Shown here piece by piece: positions 18,356 through 26,338 of a stretch of 53,296 bases of DNA. The stretch comes from Acidobacteriota bacterium (lineage in GTDB: Bacteria; Acidobacteriota; Vicinamibacteria; Vicinamibacterales; SCN-69-37), in contig CANIII010000027.1 in NCBI GenBank assembly GCA_947467605.1, forward strand, positions 1 through 53,296. The letters run 5' to 3'. Every line of letters starts with the position of its first letter. The stretch's first letter is position 1. Both the position numbers and the translations under genes were made by a program. The notes beneath the pieces were generated by a model that saw only the letters and a program-made list of their open reading frames with translations, ran no database searches and was not told the origin of the DNA.

Positions 18356-18382
18356 TTAGCAGTCTCTACACGTGACTGCTAA
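18356..18382 (+). promoter_or_regulatory. CIRCE operator (HrcA binding site)
   Basis: TTAGCAGTC, a 9-base spacer, then GACTGCTAA: a perfect 9-9-9 inverted repeat matching the CIRCE consensus TTAGCACTC-N9-GAGTGCTAA except for one symmetric C/G exchange in each arm. Its last base is the A of the hrcA ATG, so the operator overlaps the start codon. Confidence 0.93.
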
Positions 18383-19407
18383 TGTCCGACCTTACTGATC
18401 GTCAGCATCGTCTCCTCGCCAGACTCGTGGCGGAGTACATCGAGCAAGGTGAGCCGGTGTCCTCGAGCTGGCTGGCCGAGAACAGCGGCCTCGGCGTGTC
18501 GTCGGCCACGGTCCGCAACATCCTGTCGCACCTTGAAGAATACGGCTTGCTCCGTCAGCCCCATACGTCGGCCGGGCGCGTTCCCACGGATTCGGGCTAT
18601 CGCCACTACGTTGCGGGCCTGCTGAATGGCCGCCGGCGCACACGACCGGCCGCTGAAATCGAAGCGCGCCTGCGCCAGGCCGGCACGGTTGGCGGCATCC
18701 TCGACAACGCGTCGCAGGAACTGTCGCGACAGTCGAACCACATTGGCTTTGCGATCACCTCGAGCCCCTCGGCGCAATTGCGTCAAGTGGACTTCGTCAG
18801 CCTCGACGCCCATCGCGTCCTCGTCATCGTCGTCTCCACCGGCGGCCACATCACGCACAAGGTCGTCGAGACCACCGAGGAGCACGACCGCGGCCGCCTC
18901 GCGGAAGCGGCGACGTACATCAATCGCGAATTCGCCGGCATGACGATTGAGGAAGCGCGTCAGGCCGTCGCGTCGCACTTGCAGGAAGAGCGCGTGCTCT
19001 ACAACGCGCTGCTGTCCAGAGCCCTGCAGCTCGCGCAATCGGGCCTCAACGAAGTCTCCCCCGCTCAGACTGTCAGCATTCAGGGCACGTCCGCGTTCCT
19101 CAACGGGCTGTCGGATCGCGACGAGAAGATGACGCTCGAAACGCTGCGGGCGCTCTTCCGCATGATCGAGGAAAAGCATCGGCTCCTCGATCTCCTTACC
19201 CGGTATATGAGCACCAACGGCCTGACGATCGTGATCGGGTCGGAACATCAAGAAGCCGACATGCACCCGTTCAGCCTCGTGGCGTCCACCTTTCAGGATG
19301 GTCCGCGCACAGCGACGGTTGGCGTGATTGGCCCAACGCGCATGCGGTATCCGAAAACGATCTCGGTCGTGGACAGCTTGTCCCAGGCCGTGAGCCGCGT
19401 GCTGTAA
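18382..19407 (+). CDS. hrcA: Heat-inducible transcription repressor HrcA
   Basis: 341 residues, the usual length. The N-terminal winged helix has family motifs (LVAEYIEQGEPVSSSWLAEN, SSATVRNILSHLEEYGLL, PHTSAGRVPTDSGYRHYV); the C-terminal half is the GAF-like dimer domain. HrcA represses chaperone genes by binding CIRCE and is kept active by GroEL. The CIRCE at 18356 overlaps its start codon, so the operon is autoregulated. It is followed after 21 bases by grpE. Confidence 0.96.
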   Translation: MSDLTDRQHRLLARLVAEYIEQGEPVSSSWLAENSGLGVSSATVRNILSHLEEYGLLRQPHTSAGRVPTDSGYRHYVAGLLNGRRRTRPAAEIEARLRQAGTVGGILDNASQELSRQSNHIGFAITSSPSAQLRQVDFVSLDAHRVLVIVVSTGGHITHKVVETTEEHDRGRLAEAATYINREFAGMTIEEARQAVASHLQEERVLYNALLSRALQLAQSGLNEVSPAQTVSIQGTSAFLNGLSDRDEKMTLETLRALFRMIEEKHRLLDLLTRYMSTNGLTIVIGSEHQEADMHPFSLVASTFQDGPRTATVGVIGPTRMRYPKTISVVDSLSQAVSRVL

Positions 19408-19428
19408 CTCTTTACCCAGACGACGACC

Positions 19429-19914
19429 GTGACTGACCAGACTGACGACCTTACGAACGTAGACCTGACCGCGCTCACCGCCGAGCGCGATGACTTCAAA
19501 GACCGCCTCCTCCGCATGACCGCGGAGTTCGACAACTACCGCAAGCGCGTGGATCGCGAGCGACGCGAGCTGTCCGAAGCGGCTGCTGCCGATCTGATCC
19601 GCGATCTGCTGCCCATCGTTGACGACATCGAGCGTGCGATGACTGCCTCGCGTCTCGACGTGGCGAGCCGCGACAGTGCGTTCCTCAAGGGCGTTGAGCT
19701 GATTCATCGTCAACTCCTCGATCAGCTACGCCGCCGTGGCGTGGAGCCCATCGATGCGGTCGGCCAGATGTTTGATCCTGAGCTGCACGAATCGGTCGCC
19801 GCCGAACCCGCGGCCGGCAAACCCGATGGCGAGATCATCGAGGAATTCCGCCGCGGTTATCGCGCGGCCGGACGACTGCTCCGGCCGTCGATGGTGAAGG
19901 TGGTCCGAGCGTGA
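19429..19914 (+). CDS. grpE: GrpE, nucleotide exchange factor for DnaK
   Basis: 161 residues from a GTG, shorter than many GrpE proteins because the acidic N-terminal extension is small. The long coiled helix ([20 protein letters not shown]) and the C-terminal beta-wing ([29 protein letters not shown]) are intact. GrpE releases ADP from DnaK. Its TGA overlaps the GTG of dnaJ, indicating translational coupling. dnaK, normally between or beside these genes, is absent here. Confidence 0.96.
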   Translation: MTDQTDDLTNVDLTALTAERDDFKDRLLRMTAEFDNYRKRVDRERRELSEAAAADLIRDLLPIVDDIERAMTASRLDVASRDSAFLKGVELIHRQLLDQLRRRGVEPIDAVGQMFDPELHESVAAEPAAGKPDGEIIEEFRRGYRAAGRLLRPSMVKVVRA

Positions 19915-21053
19915 GCGCACGTGACTACTACGAGGTCCTCGAAATCAAGAAGGGGGCCAGCGAAGCCGACATCAAGAGTGCGTATCGCAAGCAGGCGCTG
20001 AAGTACCACCCAGACCGCAATCAGGGCAACGCGGAAGCCGAAGAGAAGTTCAAGGAAGCCGCCGAGGCATACTCGATCCTCGCCGACGCCGACAAGCGCG
20101 CGCGCTACGATCGCTATGGCCATGCCGGCGTTTCTGGCGCCGCCAGCCAGCCTGGCGGCCCCGGTTTCAATCCGGATATCTTCGCGGACTTCTCCGACAT
20201 CTTCGGCGACTTCTTCGGTTTTGGCGGCGGACGACGTCAAGCCGGCGGCCCCGAGCGCGGATCCGACCTGCGGTTCGACCTCGAAATCACGTTCGACGAT
20301 TCGTTCACCGGTACCGAGACGCCGATCCAGATCCCGCGCGAAGAAAGCTGCGAGAACTGCAAGGGCACCGGGGCCGCGCCCGGCTCGTCGCGCGAGACCT
20401 GCTCGCAGTGCCGCGGCGCAGGCCAACTGCGCTACCAGCAGGGCTTCCTCGTCGTCGCACGTCCCTGCGGACAGTGCCGGGGCACAGGCCAGATTATTCC
20501 GAAGCCCTGCACGACCTGCCGAGGCACCGGACGCACGACCAAGGATCGCCGCGTGACCGTGAAGATTCCGGCTGGCATTGCCGAAGGCCAGCGACTGCGG
20601 ATGTACGGCGAAGGCGAACACGGCGCCAACGGCGGTCCCTCAGGCGACCTCTACGTGGTCGTGCATGTGACCGCGCATCCGATCTACCAACGCGAGAACG
20701 ACGATCTCTTCTGCGAAGTGCCGGTCCCGTTCCCGATGATGGCGATGGGCGGCTCGTTCAAGATCGAACCGCCCGGCGGCGAACTCACGGTCGACGTCCC
20801 GCCCGGCAGCGCAAGCGGCACGCTGTTGCCGTTCCGAGGCAAGGGCATGCCGAGCGTCTCCGGCCGCGGCCGCGGCACGCTCTACGTGCGCGTGGTCGTG
20901 GATGTGCCGAAGAAACTCAGCAAGGAACAGCGCAAGCTCATCGAACAGCTCGGGAAAGCCCTCCCGGTCGACAACGTGCAACCGCGCGCGATCGATGGCG
21001 ATGACGATGAAAAACCGTTCTTCGAGCGGGTGAAGGATCTCTTTGGATCGTAA
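19911..21053 (+). CDS. dnaJ: Chaperone DnaJ (Hsp40)
   Basis: 380 residues from a GTG overlapping the grpE stop. It has the J-domain ([20 protein letters not shown] motif in YHPDRN), a Gly/Phe-rich region ([12 protein letters not shown]), and four zinc repeats: [32 protein letters not shown]. The C-terminal substrate-binding domains are complete. It delivers unfolded clients to DnaK and stimulates its ATPase. The Gly/Phe segment is followed by a short Gly/Arg stretch. The start of prmA lies inside its last codons. Confidence 0.97.
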   Translation: MSARDYYEVLEIKKGASEADIKSAYRKQALKYHPDRNQGNAEAEEKFKEAAEAYSILADADKRARYDRYGHAGVSGAASQPGGPGFNPDIFADFSDIFGDFFGFGGGRRQAGGPERGSDLRFDLEITFDDSFTGTETPIQIPREESCENCKGTGAAPGSSRETCSQCRGAGQLRYQQGFLVVARPCGQCRGTGQIIPKPCTTCRGTGRTTKDRRVTVKIPAGIAEGQRLRMYGEGEHGANGGPSGDLYVVVHVTAHPIYQRENDDLFCEVPVPFPMMAMGGSFKIEPPGGELTVDVPPGSASGTLLPFRGKGMPSVSGRGRGTLYVRVVVDVPKKLSKEQRKLIEQLGKALPVDNVQPRAIDGDDDEKPFFERVKDLFGS

Positions 21054-21888
21054 CTACCCGGCGCTGCTGCTCCGATGGATGCCACCGGCAGGCGATGAAC
21101 ATCAGGAGCTGATCCTCGCAGCGCTCGACGACTTCGGCGTCACGGCTGTTGATGACGTCGATGGCGCGACGCGCTTCTTCTTTGCCACCGCAGACGCACG
21201 CGATCGCGCCGCTGCGGCGATGCCCGACATTGATGCGACAGCCGCCGTTGAATGCGCGCAGATCTCGGATGAGAGCTGGGCGGAACGCAGTCAGGCGTCG
21301 ATCACCGCCGTGCGCGTGGGCAATCTGGTCGTTGCACCGCCGTGGGCGATTCCCAATGACGGCTCAACGGTCATCATCATTCAGCCATCCATGGGATTTG
21401 GCACCGCGCATCACGAGTCGACGCGGCTCTGCCTCGGGCTCCTCCAGCAACTGCCCACCGTGCAGGGCCTCAGCGTGCTAGATGTCGGCACAGGATCCGG
21501 CGTGTTGGCTCTGGCCGCACAACGACTCGGCGCCATCACGATCGTCGCCGCTGACTACGATCCAGATGCTGTGGAATCCGCGCGAGAGAATCTCGAACTG
21601 AATCACGCCGAAGCGGCGATCGAGCTGTTGCAGCTCGACCTCGTCGATCCATCGGCGATCGCCGGTCGCGCGTTCGACATCGTCTTTGCGAATCTCACGG
21701 GTGGCATGCTCGCGCGATTCGCGGCCACGCTGGCCGTCTTCACGAAAGCCGATGGCACGCTGATTACCAGCGGCGTCACACTCGAAGAAGATACGATGGT
21801 GACGGATGCGCTGACCGCTGCTGGATTTTCACGCACCCGCCGAGACACCGAACGCGAGTGGGTCGGCGCCAGCTGGTTGCGCCAGTAG
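21043..21888 (+). CDS. prmA: Ribosomal protein L11 methyltransferase PrmA
   Basis: 281 residues from a TTG at 21043 that overlaps the dnaJ stop; AAGGA 5 bases upstream supports it. The family signature [14 protein letters not shown] is present (usually FGTGxHxTT), followed by the SAM-binding motif [15 protein letters not shown] and the NLTGG catalytic-loop equivalent of NILA. It methylates lysines of ribosomal protein L11. The hrcA-grpE-dnaJ-prmA order is a widely conserved heat-shock arrangement. Several signature positions differ (GTAHH for GTGxH, ESTR for TTxL), so it is a divergent member. Confidence 0.87.
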   Translation: MDRNYPALLLRWMPPAGDEHQELILAALDDFGVTAVDDVDGATRFFFATADARDRAAAAMPDIDATAAVECAQISDESWAERSQASITAVRVGNLVVAPPWAIPNDGSTVIIIQPSMGFGTAHHESTRLCLGLLQQLPTVQGLSVLDVGTGSGVLALAAQRLGAITIVAADYDPDAVESARENLELNHAEAAIELLQLDLVDPSAIAGRAFDIVFANLTGGMLARFAATLAVFTKADGTLITSGVTLEEDTMVTDALTAAGFSRTRRDTEREWVGASWLRQ

Positions 21889-21894
21889 CACCCG

Positions 21895-22635
21895 CTACGT
21901 TTTCGTGCGGCCGAGTGCGGCCCACAGCTGACTGAGCGCGACCGTGGGCGCGAGTTCGGCGCGCAGCGTCAGCGGCGCCAATTGCAGCCCCCGATAGCCG
22001 GCCAGGCGCGCAGCCGCGACTTCACCCGGCGACCAGCCGCCCTCTGGCCCCACCAGCACGATGGCTGAATGCGGCATGGCGGCAAGATCCGCATCGAGCC
22101 CCACGCCGGGAAACTCGGGTTCCAGACAGATCAGCTTCAGGTCCGACTGCGCGCGCAACACGTCCATGAACGGCGTCACCGTTGTAAACGTCGGCAACAT
22201 CGCTCGGCCGCACTGCTTGGCCGACGACACGGCAATGCGCTGCCATCGCTCAATGCGCTCAAGACCCTCATCCCCACGCGCGCGCTTCGGTACGGCGCAA
22301 TGCGCCGTCAACATCGGCACAATCGCTGACACGCCCAGGGCGGTGGCATCGCGCACCACCTCATCCATCGCGCTGCCTTTGAGCAGACCGATCGCCAACG
22401 TGACCCGCGTGGCCGGCTCGAGCACCGGAGTGCGCCCCTGTTCGATCCCGACAATGACTTCGCGTTTATTGGCGACGATCAGGCGCGCGTCCCACTCATG
22501 ACCGGCGCCGTCGAACACGATGACGGGATCGCCGGCTTCGAGGCGCAGCACGTGCGTCACATGGTGCGCTTCGTCGGCAGGTAGCGTCACCTCCGGCAGA
22601 GCAACGTCGGGCACGAGGACGCGTGGGGCGCTCAC
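21895..22635 (-). CDS. rsmE: 16S rRNA m3U1498 methyltransferase RsmE
   Basis: 246 residues from GTG 22635; the extra 37 residues of upstream frame are not family-like and are rejected. The N-terminal PUA-like part (EAHHVTHVLRLEAGDPVIVFDG) and the SPOUT methyltransferase knot (SAIVLVGPEGGWSPGEV) are clear; the usual LRxETA is LRAELA. It methylates U1498 of 16S rRNA. In many bacteria rsmE follows prmA on the same strand; here it is inverted, with convergent stop codons 6 bases apart. It diverges from the kinase gene at 22676. Confidence 0.9.
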   Translation of the reverse strand: MSAPRVLVPDVALPEVTLPADEAHHVTHVLRLEAGDPVIVFDGAGHEWDARLIVANKREVIVGIEQGRTPVLEPATRVTLAIGLLKGSAMDEVVRDATALGVSAIVPMLTAHCAVPKRARGDEGLERIERWQRIAVSSAKQCGRAMLPTFTTVTPFMDVLRAQSDLKLICLEPEFPGVGLDADLAAMPHSAIVLVGPEGGWSPGEVAAARLAGYRGLQLAPLTLRAELAPTVALSQLWAALGRTKT

Positions 22636-22661
22636 ACGAAGAATTGTAGGCGCTTCGCCTC

Positions 22662-22667
22662 TATACT
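22662..22667 (+). promoter_or_regulatory. Leaderless -10 box of the Ser/Thr kinase gene
   Basis: TATACT with 8 bases to ATG 22676; transcription would start at or next to the A of the start codon. No Shine-Dalgarno is present. Confidence 0.55.
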
Positions 22668-22675
22668 TGTCGCGA

Positions 22676-23695
22676 ATGGTGTTTCGCGGCCAAACGCTCG
22701 GGAAGTATCGAATCCTGGAACCACTCGGCAGTGGCGGATTCGGCACGGTCTATCTGGCCGAGGATACGTGGATCGACAAGCGCGTCGCCCTGAAGGTGCC
22801 GCACCGCCAGGGGCTCGACTTCGGCGAGTTGCTCAAAGAGCCTCGCCTGCTCGCCTCGCTGAATCATCCCAACATCGTCACCGTCGTCACGGCGGAGAAA
22901 CAGGACAACGTTTTCTTCATCGTGATGGAGTACGTGCAGGGCGACACGCTCGAGAATCTGATCGCCGCCAAGGGTGGCCTCGAGCTGTCGACGGCACTCG
23001 ACTACACCTGCCAGATTTGCAACGCCGTTGATCACGCCCACAAACAGGGTGTACTGCATCGGGATCTCCGGCCCGCGAATGTCTTCGTCAACGAGAAGGG
23101 CCTGCTCAAGGTCGGCGACTTCGGCACGTCGAGAATTCTGGAAGTCGCCGCGCATGGCACGACCGTCATCGGCAGCCCGCCGTATATGGCACCAGAACAG
23201 TTTGAGGGCCGTGCCGTGTTCGCGTCCGACCTCTACTCACTCGGCGTCACCATGTATCAGATGCTGACCGGCGGTTTGCCGTATGACACGCCGGCGCCCA
23301 GTGATCTCGATCGCCTTCGTCGCGGGGAACTGGCGGCCCCACTCCGCAGCCGTAATGCCTCGGTGCCACAGATCATCGAGACGATCGTCATGCGCGCCAT
23401 GGCTCCCGATGTGGCGTCACGCTACCAACGCGCTGAGGATTTGTTAAACGACTTGTTGAATGCCCGCCGCGAATTGCCGCGACGGACGCCTGCCGAGATT
23501 CCGTCGGTGTCTGCACCCGGTTCGGCCGTGGCGTCGCGACCATCGCCTCCGCCGCGTGCACCTGAGGCGCGCACGCCGGCGATTCAACGTGCCCCGCGCA
23601 CACGGGATGCCTCCACGAGTCGGTTTTGCTGGCAGTGCCGCAAACCCTTGCCGGCGCGGGCATCGAAGTGTCCGTTCTGCGGTGAGAATCAGTAG
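22676..23695 (+). CDS. Ser/Thr protein kinase with C-terminal zinc ribbon
   Basis: 339 residues from ATG 22676; the upstream frame overlaps rsmE and is rejected. The kinase domain is intact: GSGGFGTVY loop, Lys40, HRD at 128-130, DFG at 148-150, APEQ. The HRDLKPxN lysine is Arg (HRDLRPAN), a mild change. A Pro/Ala/Arg linker follows, then a four-Cys zinc ribbon at the end (FCWQCRK...KCPFCG). There is no membrane segment, so it is a cytosolic Hanks-type kinase; its substrate is unknown. It contrasts with the dead kinase at the left edge. Confidence 0.9.
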   Translation: MVFRGQTLGKYRILEPLGSGGFGTVYLAEDTWIDKRVALKVPHRQGLDFGELLKEPRLLASLNHPNIVTVVTAEKQDNVFFIVMEYVQGDTLENLIAAKGGLELSTALDYTCQICNAVDHAHKQGVLHRDLRPANVFVNEKGLLKVGDFGTSRILEVAAHGTTVIGSPPYMAPEQFEGRAVFASDLYSLGVTMYQMLTGGLPYDTPAPSDLDRLRRGELAAPLRSRNASVPQIIETIVMRAMAPDVASRYQRAEDLLNDLLNARRELPRRTPAEIPSVSAPGSAVASRPSPPPRAPEARTPAIQRAPRTRDASTSRFCWQCRKPLPARASKCPFCGENQ

Positions 23696-23727
23696 GAAGT
23701 CTGTAGCGAGTGGAATGCCCGTACTGC

Positions 23728-23733
23728 TAACCT
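23728..23733 (+). promoter_or_regulatory. Candidate -10 box of ilvE
   Basis: TAACCT, 6 bases before ATG 23740; fits the leaderless pattern but is a weak match. Confidence 0.3.
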
Positions 23734-23739
23734 CGGTAC

Positions 23740-24678
23740 ATGGCGTTTCCTGGCACTGGCAAAATCTGGATGAACGGCAAGCTCATTAATTGGGCCGATG
23801 CCACGATCCACGCAGCTTCGCACGTCATTCACTACGGCTCCGGCGTCTTCGAAGGCGCTCGCTGCTACAAAACGCCACAGGGCTCCGCCTGCTTCCGACT
23901 CGACGCGCACATGCGTCGTCTGTACGACTCAGCGCGCATCTACCGCATGGACTACGGCGTGAGCCAGGACACGCTGACCGATGCAGTGCTCGAGACCATC
24001 AAGGCCAACAACTTCGACGCCTGCTACATTCGACCCCTGATCTATCGCGGCTACAACACCCTCGGCGTCAACCCGCTGCCCTGCCCGGTCGACGCGATGA
24101 TCATCGTCTGGGAGTGGGACTCGTATTTCGATGAGAAAGCGCTCGAAGCCGGCACGGACATCAAGGTGAGCAGCTGGAATCGTCCGGCACCCAATACGTT
24201 CCCGGCAATGGCGAAGTCGGTCGCCAACTACGCGAACTCTGGCCTGATCAAGATGGAAGCCGTCGCCGACGGTTACAGCGAAGGTGTGGCGCTCGACGTG
24301 ACGGGCCAGCTCAGTGAAGGCAGCGGACAGAACATCTTCCTCGTGCGCAACGGCTCGCTCATCACGCCGCCGCTCGCGTCATCGGCGCTCGAAGGCATCA
24401 CGCGCGACACCATCATCACGCTGGCGAAAGACATGGGCCTCTCCGTCAAAGAGCAGGCGTTGCCACGCGAAATGCTCTACGTCGCGGACGAGATCTTCTT
24501 CGTGGGTACGGCCGTGGAAGTCGTGCCAGTGCGCTCCGTCGACAAGATCACCGTCGGCGCCGGCAAGCGCGGCCCGGTCACGGCCGCGATTCAGCAGACC
24601 TTCTTCGACTACGTGAACGGCAAGACCCCGGATCGTCATGGCTGGCTCACGTTTCTGAATCAGACGGTCGCGAAGTAG
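23740..24678 (+). CDS. ilvE: Branched-chain amino acid aminotransferase
   Basis: 312 residues, a fold-type IV PLP enzyme. Recognisable blocks are IHYGSGVFEGARCY, YIRPLIYRGYNTLGVNP, the PLP lysine at 159 (FPAMAKSVANY; usually AKAGGNY), and ALDVTGQLSEGSGQNIF, FFVGTAVEVVPVRSVD and GPVTAAIQQTFF near the end. It transfers amino groups between glutamate and Leu/Ile/Val keto acids in the cytosol. The GG before NY is replaced by VA, a small oddity. Neighbours are unrelated, so it is probably its own transcription unit. Confidence 0.93.
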   Translation: MAFPGTGKIWMNGKLINWADATIHAASHVIHYGSGVFEGARCYKTPQGSACFRLDAHMRRLYDSARIYRMDYGVSQDTLTDAVLETIKANNFDACYIRPLIYRGYNTLGVNPLPCPVDAMIIVWEWDSYFDEKALEAGTDIKVSSWNRPAPNTFPAMAKSVANYANSGLIKMEAVADGYSEGVALDVTGQLSEGSGQNIFLVRNGSLITPPLASSALEGITRDTIITLAKDMGLSVKEQALPREMLYVADEIFFVGTAVEVVPVRSVDKITVGAGKRGPVTAAIQQTFFDYVNGKTPDRHGWLTFLNQTVAK

Positions 24679-24730
24679 TTTCACTTCTGTTCGCCGAGTT
24701 ACATTGCTGCACCTGATCAAATAGGGCGCG

Positions 24731-24751
24731 CCACGGATGTGGGTTCCGTGG
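24731..24751 (+). promoter_or_regulatory. Palindrome overlapping the pilT promoter
   Basis: CCACGGA (24731-24737) and TCCGTGG (24745-24751), a perfect 7-bp inverted repeat with a 7-base centre. It runs up to the GACAAT -10-like box (24751-24756), which lies 8 bases before the pilT GTG. The position suits an operator; it could also be a terminator remnant of ilvE. Confidence 0.4.
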
Positions 24752-24764
24752 ACAATGTCACTCG

Positions 24765-25850
24765 GTGACGTTCGACGCCCTACTCGCCTCCGCCGCCGCG
24801 CTCGGTGCATCGGATATTCATCTGCGTGCCGGGCAACCGCCGCTGATTCGACTGCACGGCGAACTGCGCCGCTTTGCGGATGTCGCAACGCTCAGCGCGG
24901 CGGATCTTGACGCCCTCGTCTCTCGACTCCTGACACCGGCACAACACGAACGACTCACGCGCGATCTCGAGGTCGATGTCGCGTGGCAGATTCCGCAGGT
25001 CGGCCGGTGCCGGGCCAGCGTGTTCCGCCAGCGTGGATCAACGGGACTGGCCCTGCGACTGATTCCTGCAACGATTCCTCCGATCGATTCCCTGGGCCTC
25101 CCGGCATCGGTCGCCGCCCTCGCCCAGGTACCACGCGGTCTGGTCATCGTGACCGGCGCAACGGGCAGCGGCAAGAGCACGACGCTCGCTGCGCTCGTGG
25201 ACCGCATCAACCAGACACGCGCGGTGCACATCCTGACGATCGAAGATCCGATCGAGTTTCTCCACAGCGACGCGCGCGCCATCATCAGCCAGCGCGAGAT
25301 CGGCTTCGACACCGCATCGTATGCGTCGGGCCTGAAGAGCGCGCTGCGACAGGACCCGGACGTCATTCTGGTCGGCGAGATGCGTGACATCGAGACCATC
25401 GAGACCGCATTGATCGCGGCTGAAACCGGCCACCTCGTGTTGTCCACGCTGCATACGCTCGACGCAACCGAGTCCATCACACGCATCATCTCGGTGTTTC
25501 CGCCGCATCATCAGGCGCAGATCCGTCTGCAGCTCTCGCGCGTACTACGCGCGGCGGTGTCGCAGCGACTGGTGCCCCGGGCCGACGGCACTGGCCGCGC
25601 TCTCGCGGCCGAAGTGATGATCGCCAGTCCGTTCATCAAAGACGCCATCACCGATCCCGACAAGCTCTCCCTGATCCCCGGTGCCATCGGGAACGGCGGC
25701 TCCGAGTACGGCATGCAGACCTTCGACCAGTCCATCCTCACACTCTGCCAGCAGAACCATGTGACGATCGACGAAGCGCTCCGCTGGGTGACGAACGTGG
25801 ACGAATTCAAGATGCGGCTCCGCGGCATCACGCCGGGCGGCCGCGGCTAG
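24765..25850 (+). CDS. pilT: Type IV pilus retraction ATPase PilT
   Basis: 361 residues from GTG 24765. Features: N-terminal GASDIHLRAGQPP, Walker A GATGSGKST near 131-139, Asp-box TIEDPIEFLH, Walker B ILVGEMRD, His-box HLVLSTLHT and the C-terminal YGMQTFDQ motif. PilT hexamers depolymerise pili for twitching and DNA uptake at the inner face of the membrane. The pilus assembly genes are not adjacent, but a pilin gene lies at 30137. The stop is 4 bases before a GTG of recX. Confidence 0.93.
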   Translation: MTFDALLASAAALGASDIHLRAGQPPLIRLHGELRRFADVATLSAADLDALVSRLLTPAQHERLTRDLEVDVAWQIPQVGRCRASVFRQRGSTGLALRLIPATIPPIDSLGLPASVAALAQVPRGLVIVTGATGSGKSTTLAALVDRINQTRAVHILTIEDPIEFLHSDARAIISQREIGFDTASYASGLKSALRQDPDVILVGEMRDIETIETALIAAETGHLVLSTLHTLDATESITRIISVFPPHHQAQIRLQLSRVLRAAVSQRLVPRADGTGRALAAEVMIASPFIKDAITDPDKLSLIPGAIGNGGSEYGMQTFDQSILTLCQQNHVTIDEALRWVTNVDEFKMRLRGITPGGRG

Positions 25851-25854
25851 ACCC

Positions 25855-26310
25855 GTGTCACAATCACCCATGAGCGCGAAAGTGCGCGGTGCGGCGTTGA
25901 CGCTGCTCGGTCGGCGCGACTACACGGCCGCCGAATTGCGAACGCGGCTCATCGACAAGGAACACCCGAGATCCGAGGTCGACGAGGTCATCGCCGACCT
26001 CGTCGACGACCGCACAATCAACGACCGGCGTGTCGCGACGTCTCACATCCGCATTGCCAGCCAGATCAAGGGCCGCGGTCGCATGCGCATCCGTCAGGAA
26101 CTCGCTGTCCGCGGCATCGACCGCCACCTGGCCGATGCGCTGCTAGCCGAGCTCCCACCGGAAGACGAAACCGCCGCCATCCAGAAGTTCATCGCCCGCA
26201 AACGCTTCCCCGAGAAGCCCACCCAGGCCGAACGCCAAAAGCTGTATCAACAACTGCTGCGCAAGGGCTTCACCGGCGACGCCATCAGCAAGGCCCTCTC
26301 GCGCAAGTAG
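25855..26310 (+). CDS. recX: Regulatory protein RecX
   Basis: 151 residues from GTG 25855, or 146 from ATG 25870, which has a CACAAT box 5 bases before it. The three-helix repeat pattern of RecX is visible: ALTLLGRRDYTAAELRTRL, VIADLVDDRTINDRRVA, KGRGRMRIRQELAVRGI. RecX modulates RecA filaments. recA is not present, but alaS follows, and recX-alaS adjacency is common in bacteria (recA-recX-alaS). Confidence 0.88.
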   Translation: MSQSPMSAKVRGAALTLLGRRDYTAAELRTRLIDKEHPRSEVDEVIADLVDDRTINDRRVATSHIRIASQIKGRGRMRIRQELAVRGIDRHLADALLAELPPEDETAAIQKFIARKRFPEKPTQAERQKLYQQLLRKGFTGDAISKALSRK

Positions 26311-26323
26311 CAAGTTCGACTAG

Positions 26324-26329
26324 TACAAT
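26324..26329 (+). promoter_or_regulatory. Leaderless -10 box of alaS
   Basis: TACAAT with 9 bases to ATG 26339, the same box and spacing as leuS on the other strand (40837-40842). Confidence 0.55.
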
Positions 26330-26338
26330 GTCTTCGCT

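Noticed and set aside
18379..19713. 444-codon minus-strand frame opposite hrcA/grpE
   Set aside because: Shadow of well-supported HrcA and GrpE; no family motifs.
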